Below are positions 51,416 to 62,681 of a stretch of 64,000 bases of DNA, one piece after another. Under the pieces are notes generated by a model. The model searched no databases. It worked only from the letters and a program-made list of their open reading frames with translations, and was not told the DNA's origin. A program made the position numbers and the translations under genes. The stretch's first letter is position 1. The number at the start of each line of letters is the position of its first letter. The DNA is from Prunella strophiata (taxonomy: Eukaryota; Chordata; Aves; Passeriformes; Prunellidae): NCBI GenBank assembly GCA_036583965.1, contig JAZBQD010000030.1, forward strand, positions 51,523,551 through 51,587,550. Direction: 5' to 3'.

Positions 51416-51434
51416 AAAAAAAAAAAAAAAAAAA
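51416..51434. repeat. Poly(A) tract, 19 nt
   Basis: Uninterrupted run of A in the TMEM272-DHRS12 spacer. Confidence 0.95.
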
Positions 51435-52799
51435 GATAATGAAAGTGATTGGCCTTGAAGCTGTTTTGAACATCTTGTATAATATATAATTGCTTTTCAG
51501 CTCTTGAGTACTCTACTTTTAGATCTGTCCCCTGGGAAGAAAATATGAAACACGCTGGAATGCACAGCCCTTAACAGCAATCAGCATTTTCAACTTTCCT
51601 TTGTGCTAGAAGTAATTAAAACTTTGCTTAAAACTTCTTGCTATTTGACAGGTACAAAGACAAATCAAGTGTAAGGTATGTTTTTCATGTTAGCCCAGCT
51701 GAGTGCCAGAGAGGTATTTTTCACCAGCTCTTGTGTTTTAAGAAAATTGAGGTTCTCAACTCATTACTCCATGAAAAATCCTAATGTCTGGAGGCTCACA
51801 GCCACAACACTCCAGAATTTTTATGTGCTTGGAGGATTACCTGCAGTCATGGAGGGCTTGCATAACAGCCTTGGGGTCTATTTGTACACTGGTACATGCA
51901 TGTACCAGAACACAGGACCACCAGGGCCAAGCCAAGCTGTGCAGAGTTAACCCTGCTGCACCCTCATCTGTAGTGTTTGGGGGAAAACTAACCTTTGAGC
52001 AAACTATTCCCCTGATGATATTTGAGCTCATTTTGGACAGAAGTATCTGCTTAATACCTACTGTGACCTGGGCATCAACAATCATTTGCCTATGGGCAAT
52101 AAGACGATCAAGGCCTGGGAATATGCAATGGAGAATTTGATAGCATAGATATAGGGCAAGAATTAACTTGGATATGCTTTATCAGGGATAAACACTGAGT
52201 TGTGTTTATTAGCCTGGGTTAAGCCATTTTTTTTCTGTGCTCAAATGAGGGAAATATTAGGAGCTCAAGAGACGGTGGCTCTCCCACTTTCAGCTCTATA
52301 TGACACAAATATACCAGTTGCTGGCTCTGATAGGGGTCTGAGATGTAGGATGCCAATCCATGAGAAAAATTCTTTGTCTAAAAACATCCCTCATGTTCAG
52401 AGCAGTGTCCTGTTGGAGTTAATTGCGAAGCTACCAGCAGTCAAGAAAGAAACCAGAAGCTAACTTTTTTAATTTCCAAAGCTCCAGAATAGGTTCTAAC
52501 TCAGCTAACAAGATGCAGCAACCTAGAACTCAGTACAGAAGGCAAGATATGTGGTCAAAACTTTTGTTTTGGGCAGAAATTTTGCCTGTGAGAAAAACTG
52601 AGATGCAGGCCCTTCATTAGCAGCACCCAGCTCTTGGCAAAATTACATCTTGCCTTTCTCCTGCATAGCCCTTCATCACTGTGATGGCTGGGTTAGCAGA
52701 GAGCACTTACACAACCTCTACAGCCTCCTGCCTCTGGAACAACAGAACAGAAGCAAAACACCACAGGGGATGAAATGAGGCAACAGAAAAATCTAGGTG

Positions 52800-52893
52800 G
52801 TGTTAGGACAGTGTGCAACAGCTCACTTTTGATGTGAAGGTTGGACTTGATGATCTTAGAGGTCTTTCCAAACCTTAATGATTGATTCTAGGA
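52800..52893 (+). mobile_element. CR1 LINE 3' tail fragment
   Basis: 'aaggttggacttgatgatct' followed by 'tagaggtctttccaaacctt', 'aatgattgattcta' is the standard CR1 3' terminus. Only about the last 65-90 bp are present. Confidence 0.85.
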
Positions 52894-54866
52894 GGCTGCT
52901 CAGACAGAGTGCTGTGACAGTTCATTTCTGGGTGCAAGTTTAGCCCCTCAGTACAGAAAAAGCAAGTGTTTCTAAGCAGAAATCTCACAGCTGAATATCT
53001 TCAGGGATTGGTGCATTCTGGAAATGGCAACATTTCTGGGCATTTACAAAATCTCCTTAAAATGCCATTTGTTAGAAGAGTACAGCTAACATCACAGTAG
53101 GGGTGTTGCAGTACTTATATAATGTTCTCTGAGAAAATTGTGTATGTACCAGGATGACACTGGTAGCCAACATTACATTCAAACATCTTCTGTAATCTCA
53201 ACATGAGTAATATGCTGTAATTGCCAATTACTGCTTAACCCCCAAAATATTATGAGCTGCTCCCATTCTCCGCCTGCCATAATCACTTTTTGTGTCTGAC
53301 TCATGGACAGCTTCTGCCAGGCATACTCACACTGGTTAGCACCTCAGGGCTGCATCATCCAGCATCATGCTGATCACAGTCCAAATGGTTCAGCCTGTGA
53401 GGAATTCTGTGTATCTGCATGCACCCCATTTACTTTCAGAGGCTGGAAGACTGCAGGGATGACCTTTGCAATTTATGAGAACACAGGCTGGAATTACAAA
53501 CAAAACACATCAGAGTCATCATCCCATTTTGCTTGTATTAAGCCATAATCACAGTTCTTAAGAAATACATAGGGTAAATACAGAAATGACAAGGGAATAA
53601 GCACAATCTGTATTACTGCATCTACATTTTTTAATAGAGTCTTTAAATTGTTTTAAGAACAAGCATTTTTAGATTTCGTGAAAAGGTACAACATGTAGCT
53701 GGATGGCCTCTGCATGGAAGAAAATATCACTGTGAAAATGTGTCTCTTTGCCCTCTAGAAACTGTTACTTCATATGTAATGTACAGTACAAGCAGACAGG
53801 ACTGAGTTCAAAAGTTGTAACTTCATGGTGGGAAGTGCCTTTTGTCTGAGCCTAATACTCACATATCATGCTGAGAAAGTGGAAGACTTTAGTACAAGGC
53901 CTTTGCCAGAGCAAAGAGATTTAGAGATTTAGAAAAAGAAATATCAGGCTATAATACAGGATCAAAAAAGAGAGAATAGTCCCATTTCTCTGCTATCTGT
54001 GCTATTGAAATCAGGTAACTTAAGCTCTTGAAAACTTAGACAGGGTTCCCAAAGGAGCTTCTCTGCACGTGGCCCTGCATACCCTATAAAATACATGAAT
54101 TTATCCAATTTGTACACAGAACTTTCCAGGAGCATAGACCTTTTGCATAATTAAAAGCATAATTATACCTATCGTGACAAATTCCTTATGGCTAAGAAGG
54201 ACTATCCAGATGTGCAACTCCAAGTGCTTCTCTTGGGCTTCATAGGTCCAAAGAGCAAAAAACCAAAAACATTTTGAATTTTACTCCCCTTACCCCACTC
54301 ATGTATCCTTTCCTTACTGGAATACTTCACTCCACTAGTAGGAGCTAGGTACTTAATGGATTTGTTACGTGAAATAAATACTACTTTATGTGGCACGGTA
54401 TCATTTTTTATGCTTCTCTGAGAGCATCCCTTTGGCAGCTTTCCAGGATGCAGGCCCAGGTCCTGTAGCACTGCTCCCCGTTCCCAAAACGCAGCATCCC
54501 GTCTGCAGTCCCGCCTTAGCCGGCAGCAGCACCTTCCCCAATTAGAGCCTGGGAAATTCTCCATCCTTCATCCGCCGCCGCCTTCGCCAGGCACAGCTGT
54601 CTGCAGCGAGGCAGGGGCTGGCTACAGCTATCTTTCATGGCTAATGAAGGAGGAAACAGGATAAGAAGAGCCGCCCCACGAGCTGCTGCTAGGGAGGAAG
54701 GTGGCACCGCCAGCCCCGCTGTCACACTCGCAGCGCGGCCGGGCCGAGCGGGGCCGGGCCTCAGCCCTTACCTAACGCGGCAGGGCTGGCCGGCAGCCTT
54801 ATGTAAGGGCAGAGGCGGGGCCGGCCCGGCTGCGGGGGTGGCGGCAGCAGCAGCAGCGCCATCGCC

Positions 54867-54922
54867 ATGTCCTGGTACCGCAACACGGTGTGGTTCGTGA
54901 AGGGGCTGCGCGAGTACACGAG
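54867..54922 (+). CDS. DHRS12: DHRS12 exon 1 coding part
   Basis: ATG at 54867, with G at -3 in GCCATCGCCATGT, begins 18 full codons (MSWYRNTVWFVKGLREYT) and two bases of Arg19. The donor is ACGAG|GTACGG. Frames that run on past 54922 translate the GC-rich intron and are not coding. Confidence 0.92.
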
Positions 54923-57900
54923 GTACGGGCGGCGGCGCCCGCGGCCCGGGAGGCGGCGAGGGGCGGGCGCAGCGCCCGGGCTGGGCCGCGCCCGTCCGTC
55001 CGTCCGTCCGCGGGCGCTCGCCGTGATTGTTCGGTGTTTTTATGGACGGCTGCCCGCCCCCGGCAAGGTGTCTGTGGTTCACATTTGTGATTCCAGCCCC
55101 GCTCGGTGAGGGCCGCCCCCCGAGGGTCGAGGTCTGGGCTGGGTGGCTCTGGGCGGCCAAACGCCGCCGCGAGTTGTCGCTTTCATTGCAAAGCGCTGGA
55201 GCAGGCTGGCCAGGGAAGTGTTGCAGGCACCATCCCTGGAAGTGTTGGAAACAACGTCTGGATACGGCTCTTGAGGCCCTGGGTGAAGGTGGTGGTGGTG
55301 CTGGGTTGATGGTTGGACTTGATGTTCTTAAAGGCTTTTTTCCAACCTTAATGATTCTATGTTACATTGCTGTTCACAGTGTCACTGGTATTCATGGCTT
55401 GCCCCATGGGTACAGAGAGTAAATAGGGCAATTACTGGATGCTGAGCTGTGAGAAGAAAGTGCTTTTCAACCCACTCGTGTGTTTATTTTGGAAGGGCTC
55501 ACTTCCAATTTCTCACAGGTGTCTCTTGATTTGTTCAGAGGTGGTTACGAGTCTGCTTCCAAGCGCTTCAACCCAGCTGATGTGGAGGTGGATGTGGCTG
55601 GAAGATCCTTCCTGGTCACTGGTGCAAACAGTGGCATTGGCAAGGCCACAGCCAAGGAGATAGCGAGGAGAGGTGAGCAAGGCTGCCATGGAACTCCCAG
55701 GAGGCTTACAGAGATGATGGAAGGAAGCAGGTTTGGCCTTCCAGGACTGACACACAAACACAAATCCCTGGGATGTGGGGTCATTTCACAGGGCTCTTAG
55801 TGTGGGTTACAGGTTTAAGCACAATCAGTGCAGTGAAAACTGGGATAAGGAGACCAAATTAGCAGAAAGGAGCTGCAGATTGTTTTTCAAGTGCATGTTT
55901 ACCAAAACCATCTGTGTTGCAGTGGCATCTAAGGATGTTGGTGACAGATCAGTGTCCCTTTAAGGTTAATTTGGTACAAGTAGCAGCCTGGCTGAATTTG
56001 AACTGAGGAATCTGCAAATGTATCCTATGATGAAAGAAAACAATTGTCTTTACAAAAATGAGATGGGAGAGCATAAAAAAACCCAGTATAGCTGTTCTTG
56101 ATCTTAATGGTAATACCCTGAAGTTTGTGCCCTTTGGCTGATTACATGTAATTATTTTTTTTATCTTGCTGTCTGTACGCAAGGACATGGTATAAACTGG
56201 GCCCAGCTGCTGATGAAGGATAAACCTAATCCCTTACAGAGTTGACAAAGTAATTCCTGTTGTGCAAGAGTGACAGGAGTTTTGGCACGTAGAATGAAGG
56301 GGAGGAGCTTGTGGCTCTTTCCTCTCTTTGTGTGCTTAGGTTTCGTAACTATCTTATGAAGGAAAGTGACGACTCAGTTAAATGAAACTAATTCAAAACT
56401 GTTAGCATCAAAGAGTCTTTGGGTTTAAGATCTACATCACTGCCAGTATGTGATTGATTTCAGGTTCCCACCACTGCTATTGTACATAATCACTTTATGT
56501 AAGTATTGCTTTGTCAGGTGACTGTTTTGCTCACAAGTGGATATCTCTACCAGGTTTTGCAATCTGGAAAGCTGGCTGGATCTGTATGGGATTTGGTCCT
56601 CATGTTTAGCAGAAAGACCTTGGGCTCAGACTGCCTGTCTGATATGTTGTTGTATGGGCATTGCTGTTCATATGAAGTTAAAATGACTTCCTGGTCCCAT
56701 CCTTGAACATCTCACTTTGAAACTCAGTGTCAGCTGTTGGGGCTCAGGCTTCAAGGTGAATCTCTTTGAGTATGCCACGACAAGCAAATAAGGAATTCTG
56801 ACTCAGCAGAGTCTGCTGGCTTTACCTTCAAGCACTTGGATATTTCTCACTAATGATGATCTTGCTGACAATTGCTGTAGTTTGAGTTCAGCTTTTCTCT
56901 GAATTGGTGTCTTATGGATATTTGGAGTTGGGCTTTCCTCTGTGTCTTGTGAACTGCACTTCCAGCTTGATGCAGTCTTCTCCCAGCTACTCTGACTATT
57001 CCCATGTGTTAAGTTCAAATAGTTTCAATCTTTACAAAAAAAAAAACAAACATTTAAATTCATTTCCTAATGTATCAGTCACACCTAAACTTCCCCCTCT
57101 GTCCTGGTGCTCAGTGGAAAAACTTCTTTTGTAGGCAAAGGTTTCATTATCAGACCCCAGACTGTGCTGTGCCGTGTGTGACTGTATCATCCTGAGGTAG
57201 ACTTGGTGTTTTACGTTTGGGTTCTGGGCACTAAAATGTGTGACCCGACACAGTTGTTGTTTCTATTAGGGATTAATTATGTTTCTATTAGGGATTAATT
57301 CCTTGAGCTTTCTAGAGGTGGACTGCTAGCAATCCCTAAAACACCTTTAAAAACATGCAAAAGTAAAGAGTGTAGGTATTCCTAGGACTGAAATGAACAC
57401 ATGACTTGTAGCAATCAGAGAATATGAAGAAAAAAAAAATGCCTAGCTGTACTTTAGTCTTGTATTTGAAGGCTTTCTTTAATATGCTTGAGTGATGTGA
57501 TTGTGTTAAGTATCCAGGTCTCTGAGAAGAGCCTTGTCTTGTGTCTTCCTTTCATGGAAAAGTTGGTTGGAAGAGATCTCTAGAGGTCACCTTGTCCAGC
57601 ATCTCACTTGAAGCAGGACAGTAGATCAAACCAGTCATTGCTGTGTCTTGCTGCTTGATACCCACAAGGATGCAAATTATGCATCCTCTTGAGAAAGCCT
57701 GTCTATTGAGAAGAAAACTACTGAAAATTATTTTTCTGATGAAAAATAATTCAGATGACCTGAGCCTCCCAAGCTGCAATTGAGGTCATAGTCCTTGTCA
57801 TATCTCCCAGTGCTGAGAATTCTGATATCTGCCACTTCTATTTCCATTTTACTGAGCAATTCTAGTCACTTGTGTTGTTCAAGCCCTTTACTGAACTTCC

Positions 57901-58292
57901 TAAGGCATATATTAAAAGAACCATCTATGATACAGATACCTTAGCTCCAATTTCCCATTTAGCTGTGGTATTTCACCCACTAAACATGATGTACAGACTT
58001 GACAGAAATGGTTTGAGCACAGTACTTAGAGTGCAGTGGCCTTGACCTTGCATGAAGGACCATGCCTGCCTTCACAGGAACCAGAGCCAAGCTGAAATAT
58101 TCCAGCTTTTTTCTTATATCCATTATCTCTCCTAATTAAAATGCTGATGTCTCCCCCAAATGCAGTTAGTAATTAATTACTAAATGCTTTTCTTTTCGCA
58201 ATCCACCAGGTGGCACAGTTCATCTGGTTTGCCGAAATAAGGAACGGGCTGAAGTTGCCAAAGAGGAAATAGTGACAGAAACGGGAAATCAG
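54867..58292 (+). CDS. DHRS12: DHRS12 5' part, short-chain dehydrogenase/reductase
   Basis: Three exons, 54867-54922, 55539-55672 and 58210-58292, splice in frame into residues 1-91 of a DHRS12 orthologue (SDR family 40C in SDR nomenclature, from memory). Family knowledge: SDR enzymes are NAD(P)-dependent oxidoreductases; the physiological substrate of DHRS12 is poorly defined. Visible features are the N-terminal YRNTVWFVKGLREYT segment, the first Rossmann strand GRSFLVTG, the cofactor glycine motif T46-G47-A-N-S-G51-I-G53, and the second strand TVHLVCR with an Arg (R72) where NADP-preferring SDRs often carry a basic residue. The catalytic Asn, Ser, Tyr and Lys lie in later exons beyond 64000. 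No frameshift or stop is present. It lies on the same strand as TMEM272, about 10.8 kb downstream. Confidence 0.92.
54992..55010. repeat. (CCGT)n tetranucleotide repeat
   Basis: About four and a half CCGT units inside the CpG island. Confidence 0.9.
55175..55362 (+). mobile_element. CR1 LINE 3' end fragment in DHRS12 intron 1
   Basis: 'ctggagcaggctggccaggg', 'caccatccctggaagtgttg', 'gttgatggttggacttgatg' and 'ccaaccttaatgattctatg' give the CR1 3' end in order and in sense orientation. The insertion starts within the border of the CpG island, about 250 bp after exon 1. Confidence 0.9.
55539..55672 (+). CDS. DHRS12: DHRS12 exon 2, cofactor-binding motif
   Basis: The acceptor TTGTTCAG ends at 55538 and the donor AGAG|GTGAGC at 55673. 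The 134 nt encode residues 19-63 and the first base of Gly64, including GYESASKRFNPADVEVDVAG, then RSFLVTGANSGIGKATAKEI, then ARR. TGANSGIG is the classical SDR dinucleotide-binding signature. Confidence 0.95.
57259..57300. repeat. Perfect 20-bp tandem duplication
   Basis: GTTTCTATTAGGGATTAATT at 57259-57278 is repeated exactly at 57281-57300, separated by AT, giving a 22-bp period. The lack of any mismatch suggests a recent slippage or duplication event. Confidence 0.95.
57548..57750 (-). mobile_element. Old CR1 relic, antisense
   Basis: 'gttggttggaagagatctct' followed by 'agaggtcaccttgtccagca', 'tgaagcaggacagtagatca' follows the antisense CR1 3' end consensus ('ttggaagggacctctggaga', 'tctagtccaacc'). 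The remainder up to about 57750 is weak. Confidence 0.65.
58210..58292 (+). CDS. DHRS12: DHRS12 exon 3
   Basis: The acceptor AG is at 58208-58209 and the donor CAG|GTGAGT at 58293. The 83 nt complete Gly64 and encode residues 65-91: GTVHLVCRNKERAEVAKEEI then VTETGNQ. TVHLVCR is the second Rossmann strand. The exon ends on a codon boundary. The following family segment (NIFLHIVDLSD-type in mammals) was not found in the remaining 5.7 kb, so exon 4 lies outside the window. Confidence 0.93.
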
Positions 58293-58438
58293 GTGAGTTG
58301 TTTTTTAGTCTTTTGTTTACTTTTAGAAAGGTTGTTAATATTAAAGACCTCGGAGGCCTTGAGATACTCTTCCAACGTCTTGCTGTTGTGTTTTTAATAG
58401 TATTTTTATACAGACATGGAAACATCTAGCAGTTTATA

Positions 58439-58500
58439 ATTCAAATGATTTGAAGTGATTAACTTCAAACCATTTGAATCACCTAACTTCATTAGGTGAT
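58439..58500. repeat. Two adjacent hairpins
   Basis: Arms 58439-58456 and 58462-58479 pair over 18 bp with one mismatch around a 5-nt loop. Immediately next, ATCACCTAA at 58478-58486 pairs perfectly with TTAGGTGAT at 58492-58500 around CTTCA. The two stems share the bases at 58478-58479. No known element is recognised. Confidence 0.9.
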
Positions 58501-58951
58501 GCATTCTGTGATTAGTAACATCATCAGCAGCATGCTGTTTTATTTAATGTTTGTTTGTTGATTTGCTGTTTGATGTCCTACTTACTATTCCTAACTATGT
58601 GTCTGAGGCTTTTAAAAGTTAATGCATTGCAACACTCTTGCAACAACATTTATGAGTCTACAGCATTGGAGCTGAAGGATTTTATGTGTCTGAATAACAT
58701 GCTCTTGATTTGCTAAGGTTGGCTGCTCTGTGAAGTCCTGTGTGTGGTACTAATTCTGTGCTCTACATGCCTTTTCATTTCCTTTTCTTATAATACCTCT
58801 TCCCTCCCTCCTTCCCTCTGTTATACATTCTTTTTGTTTCTGTATGCATTATTCTGCAGTACACCCCTGTATCTGTCACTGTTGCTTTTGTTGATTGTTC
58901 AGGAGGGTGTGCTTAAGGAGAAGTTCACTAGTCATTATCTTTCTAACTTGG

Positions 58952-59517
58952 TGCCCTGGTTTTGGCTGGGATAGAGTTAATTTCCCTTCTAGCAGTTCCA
59001 CTGGTGCTTTGGGTTTGTGACTAAACCAGTGTTGACAGCCCACCTTTCAGTTATTGCTGAACAGTGCTCACACAGCATCAAAGCCTGTTCTTATTCTTAC
59101 ACTGCCCCACCAACTGAGCAGGCTGGGGTGCACAAAAAGATAGGAGGGGACACACTGGGACAGCTGACCAAAGGGACACCTCAGACCATATGACATCTTG
59201 CTCAGCAGTAAGAGCTGGGAGGAAGAAGGAGTGAAAGGGGGCATTCACAGATATGGTATTTGGTTTTCCAGATCACTGTTGCATAGGATGAAGTCCTGCT
59301 TTCCTGGGGATTGCTAGATGCCTGCCTGACAATGAGACATAGTAAATTAATTCCTTGTTTTAGTTTGTTTGCACACACAGTTCTGCTTCACTTATTAATG
59401 TCTTTATCTCAGCCCACAAGTTTTGCCTGTTTTGTCCTTGTGACATTCCCACTGGGAATAGAGTGAGTGAATGGGGTTGTATGGGGCAGAACTACCTACC
59501 CAGGTTAACCCACAGCA
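58952..59517 (+). mobile_element. Endogenous retrovirus LTR, apparently solo
   Basis: About 566 bp beginning TG and ending CA. It contains the bird LTR wording 'ggttttggctgggatagagt', 'gggacagctgaccaaaggga', the block TCAGACCATATGACATC (59181-59197), and a 3' part with 'tctttatctcagcccacaag' and 'ggttaacccacagca'. The order follows a common avian ERV LTR family. No gag, pol or env-like sequence, primer-binding site or polypurine tract is recognised next to it. Target-site duplications were not identified. It looks like an old recombined solo LTR. Confidence 0.8.
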
Positions 59518-60711
59518 CATGGATGGAGACTTGTCTTCATTTTAATAATCACTTGGCTCTTGTATGCTGTATTTTGATTCCAGTAATAGATTTTAATGTG
59601 GATCAAAAATTCTGAAGACTTTTTTTATGGATAGAGATGTCATATTGACTAAATTTCTGCTCTTTGATTTCAGCTCCCTAGTGTGACAACCAGCATTACT
59701 CTTCAACTCTTTAATGGAGGTGAATTAGGTCAGTCCCTATGTAGAAATGAACACTTTCCAGCTGTCTATAGCTGTGTAATCCCATGGCTATAGTAAGGCT
59801 GGTGATTATCTGTGTTACCTCCTTCTCTAACTGCAGTCAGGCTGCCTGGGAAGAGAGGTGAGTTTGACCTCTGAAGGTTCCTTCATGTTCTGTTTTCTGT
59901 CACCTGGTGAAAAAAAACTGGAGGCAAATAATATTCTTCCTCTAAAGGCAGCATAATTACTGCATTCCCACTTTTTGGTAGGCTGCTGACCTGTAATTTC
60001 TGTAGTCCTGGGGGAGTGTGAGGGCACTGCAGAACTTGTTTGTGACCCTGGGGACAGGGCACTTGTACAGAGAGCAGCTCTCAGTGAAGTGTGAGATGAG
60101 CTGTACAAGAGGCCCTGTGGGACACGTGACTGCACTGGGAAGAGCATTTTAATAAGGAGTCCACAAGAATATCCTTCTTTATAAGTGCTCATTCAGAAGC
60201 AATCCAGAGAGATAATAAAATGCTTTATCTGCAACTTGACAAGCTGTATCCAGGCTGAACTTGCTCTTCCTGATAATTTGGATGGAGATCCTGTTACAGA
60301 ATACACCAAAGATTCTTTCCATCTTCCAGAGTACATTCTGGAGTGCAGTGCTGAAATGGAGTTATTTGGCAGTCACCTGGCCCTAGATCTAGGAACTGGA
60401 AAGTTCTCCAAATTTGTTAAAATAGATCAAGTCATGGAGATTAGGTTTACTTTGAAAATGGCTTTGCTACCATTGAGGACTTTTATAGGCCTGAATATCT
60501 CTTTCCTGAGTCAATGTGACAGTCTTCAGCAGATAAGTGTTGATTTAGATCTTTTTCAGTCTCTGAAATCCCTTGCAATACTGAACATCTGCCCAAAAAT
60601 CTTTACCTCTTCTGTACCAGTAGATAATGGTATTAGTTTTAAAAGCAGAAAGTTTTAAAGAGGTATCCAGCTTGAACCGGTGGGGCAGTGTCAAGTTTTT
60701 GGGCAGAAATG

Positions 60712-60800
60712 ATTCACAAAATGGATGTGGTTGGAAGGGACCACAGTGGGTCATCTGGTCCAATCTCCTTGATCAAGCAGGGTCATCCTAGAGCACATTA
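60712..60800 (-). mobile_element. CR1 LINE fragment, antisense
   Basis: 'ggttggaagggaccacagtg' followed by 'ggtcatctggtccaatctcc' and 'caagcagggtcatcctagag' is the antisense CR1 3' end. About 90 bp survive. Confidence 0.85.
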
Positions 60801-61316
60801 TTACAATGAGAAAATTCTGACTCAAACTCAACTAAGGAGCTGAAATCAAATGCCTAGAAAGAAAGTCATGTGCTTTTTATCTTCAGGGAAGCAGAATTAC
60901 AGGTAGGGAATAATGCCATATCATTTCTTCAGCTTCTCCACTTTTCTCATTTGCTTGTATAATGAGTATTTAAAGAAACAACTTGGAAAGAAAGGAGGAC
61001 CTTTAATGATTATTTGTTGTTTTGCAAGAGAACACATCCTCTGCATAATTATTTTAAAACTGCCTTTTCCTGGCACACGTCATAAGGCTATCTGTGGTGT
61101 GTCTTTGAGACTAAGTGCTGTCTAGGAGAAGAGTAGGAGTTGACGTGCCTTTGTATGCTGGCAAATGCCACTGTGCTTGTACTGTGTAGAACACAAATCT
61201 GCAGAAAGAAAAAGAATTGTCTGTAGCAAACAGCAAAAGGTTTTTGATGTTTTGGAGGGAGGAATTATTTCTAGCTTTAGTGGTTTAGAAAATGATAACT
61301 TTGCTCTGTGTCAAGC

Positions 61317-61333
61317 TTTTTTTTTTTTTTTTT
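61317..61333. repeat. Poly(T) tract
   Basis: 17 T in a row, about 90 bp before the recognisable CR1 ORF1 region. Confidence 0.9.
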
Positions 61334-61419
61334 CTATTGCATCCACATTGCTGGCCATAGTATTGCAAAATGTTGTGACAGAGTGTCAAGAGTGTTGTGA
61401 CATGGAGTGACTGACAAGG

Positions 61420-62681
61420 GTTTAGCAGTTAATGCAGCAGTTAGCATGCAAGGGGGGTGCAGAAAGCACCCAGCACTCTGAGACAGCTGGAGTGGGTACA
61501 GTGCTGCTCCAGAGGGATAATGTGGTGGATGTTGGATTGCAGGGAGTGACTGGTGCTTTTCCCTGAGCCTGGGGCAGCACATGATGGTGACTTCATCTGT
61601 TGGGTTCTGCTGTCCTCAGGGTGCTGAGCTTCCAGGTGATGCAACAGCAGGAAATGAGCGAGCTGCAGAACCACAGGCAGTAGAAACAGGAGATTGACAG
61701 GGTCTCTACAGAGATTAGAAGGGCATGGAAGGACCGACAGCTAGGAGCTGCATTTGAATAAGTGGTGGATAGAGACTTCTAAGATGGGGAGGAATTGAAG
61801 CTTGTGAGTGCTGGCAACAGAAGGCAGCTCCTTCTCTGCCTGCAGATGTGCATTTATAGGATAGGTATAGTGCCATGGTAACAGATGAGGAAGAGCAAGC
61901 TCTGTCAGGGGAGGTGTTGGAGACAGATGATCCTGAACAGTTGTTGACAGTGGGAGGAAGTCGTGGGTGATGATGGCTGAAGGCTCCTTCCTGTGGGGGA
62001 TGGAGGCACCCGTCTGCAGTCTTGGCTTGATGGCTTGGGAGGTTTGTCACTTGCTGGGAACTCAGATGTGTAAGGAATTGCAGAGAGTCTGCTGAGGCTG
62101 GTCTGGACCTTAGCCTAGTACCTCTTGTTGCCCAACCACATGGGCACCCTATGACATTGTGAGGGGCAACCTGGAGTTCATCAGGAGTGTTTACAGAGAG
62201 TCAAGGGCATGGAAGCTCTAGCAGTGGTCTCCTAAATCCACACAGTGAAAGGGAAGGGCTTGGGTAGGAGCATATATGCCCTGCAGGTCAAGAGCCTGAT
62301 TGTTCAGCTGGTGTCACTTTGGCCTTAGCCTTTATGGCCTCTGGGACCTTCTCTGTTAAATGAGCTTTGCTGAGCAACAATGGTGTATTGGAGCAAGAAT
62401 GTCTTTGCTAACAGGTGTGCTAAGCCTAGTGAGGAGGCTTTAAAGTGGTTTCATTGGTTTGTAGTGACCAAACCCAGAAGAGTAGTAGAGTCATGGGAAC
62501 AGTGAGTATGTCTCTAGGGGACAGCAGCATGTCTAGGAGCCCATTTCAGATGCCTGTTCATGAGTACACAATAGCATAGGAAACACAGGAATTCATGCAT
62601 GACTGCAGAGCTGTGATCTCACTGGCATTAGGCAGAAATAGTTGGCATGACTAGAGTGCTGGCATGGATACCCTTGCTCAT
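61420..62681 (+). mobile_element. CR1 LINE, ORF1 and early ORF2 remnant
   Basis: A decayed CR1 5' portion in sense orientation. The + strand translates in pieces to a coiled-coil-like segment near 61640-61720 (MQQQEMSELQ, KQEIDRV) and to EELKLVSAGNRRQ near 61785. The esterase-like ORF1 C-terminal region lies at 62245-62460 (VKGKGLGRS and the DNA 'ctagtgaggaggctttaaag' corresponding to its end). The ORF2 endonuclease entry appears near 62600-62670 ('agctgtgatctcactggcat', 'tgactagagtgctggcatgg'). Many stops and shifts make it non-functional. It is cut by an LTR at about 62682. The left boundary is approximate. Confidence 0.72.

Larger units (their letters stand above)
44051..54440. other. TMEM272 3' UTR and spacer before DHRS12
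   Basis: The 3' end of TMEM272 could not be fixed. AATAAA at 44061-44066 is only 11 nt past the stop, and an ATTAAA variant lies near 44177. The rest is AT-rich spacer with a MIR-like relic, two sense CR1 fragments and A-rich tracts, all listed separately. No other gene is recognised. Confidence 0.5.
54440..55165 (+). promoter_or_regulatory. DHRS12: DHRS12 CpG-island promoter
   Basis: GC content and CpG density rise abruptly and fall again within intron 1. GC-box-like sequence (GGCGGGGCC) lies near 54812. No TATA box is seen close upstream of the ATG, typical of a housekeeping CpG-island promoter. A perfect 8-bp inverted repeat, GCCCTTAC at 54764-54771 and GTAAGGGC at 54803-54810, falls in the likely 5' UTR or core promoter. 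The transcription start is not determined. Confidence 0.75.
54923..55538 (+). other. DHRS12: DHRS12 intron 1 (616 nt)
   Basis: GT at 54923 and AG at 55537-55538 after TTTGTTC. The first half is the tail of the CpG island, with a four-unit GTCC run at about 54994-55009. About a third of the intron is a sense CR1 fragment. Confidence 0.88.
55673..58209 (+). other. DHRS12: DHRS12 intron 2
   Basis: From GTGAGC to ATCCACCAG. No exon is recognised inside. It contains a 20-bp tandem duplication (57259-57300) and an old antisense CR1 relic (about 57548-57750). Confidence 0.88.

Noticed and set aside
55480..55538. Upstream extension of DHRS12 exon 2 in the same frame
   Set aside because: The acceptor after TTTGTTC and phase match with exon 1 place the exon start at 55539. 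Upstream residues do not fit DHRS12.
60185..60658. 157-codon + strand frame in DHRS12 intron 3
   Set aside because: Considered as a processed pseudogene or retroviral piece, but no motif is recognised and there is no A tail or splice support.
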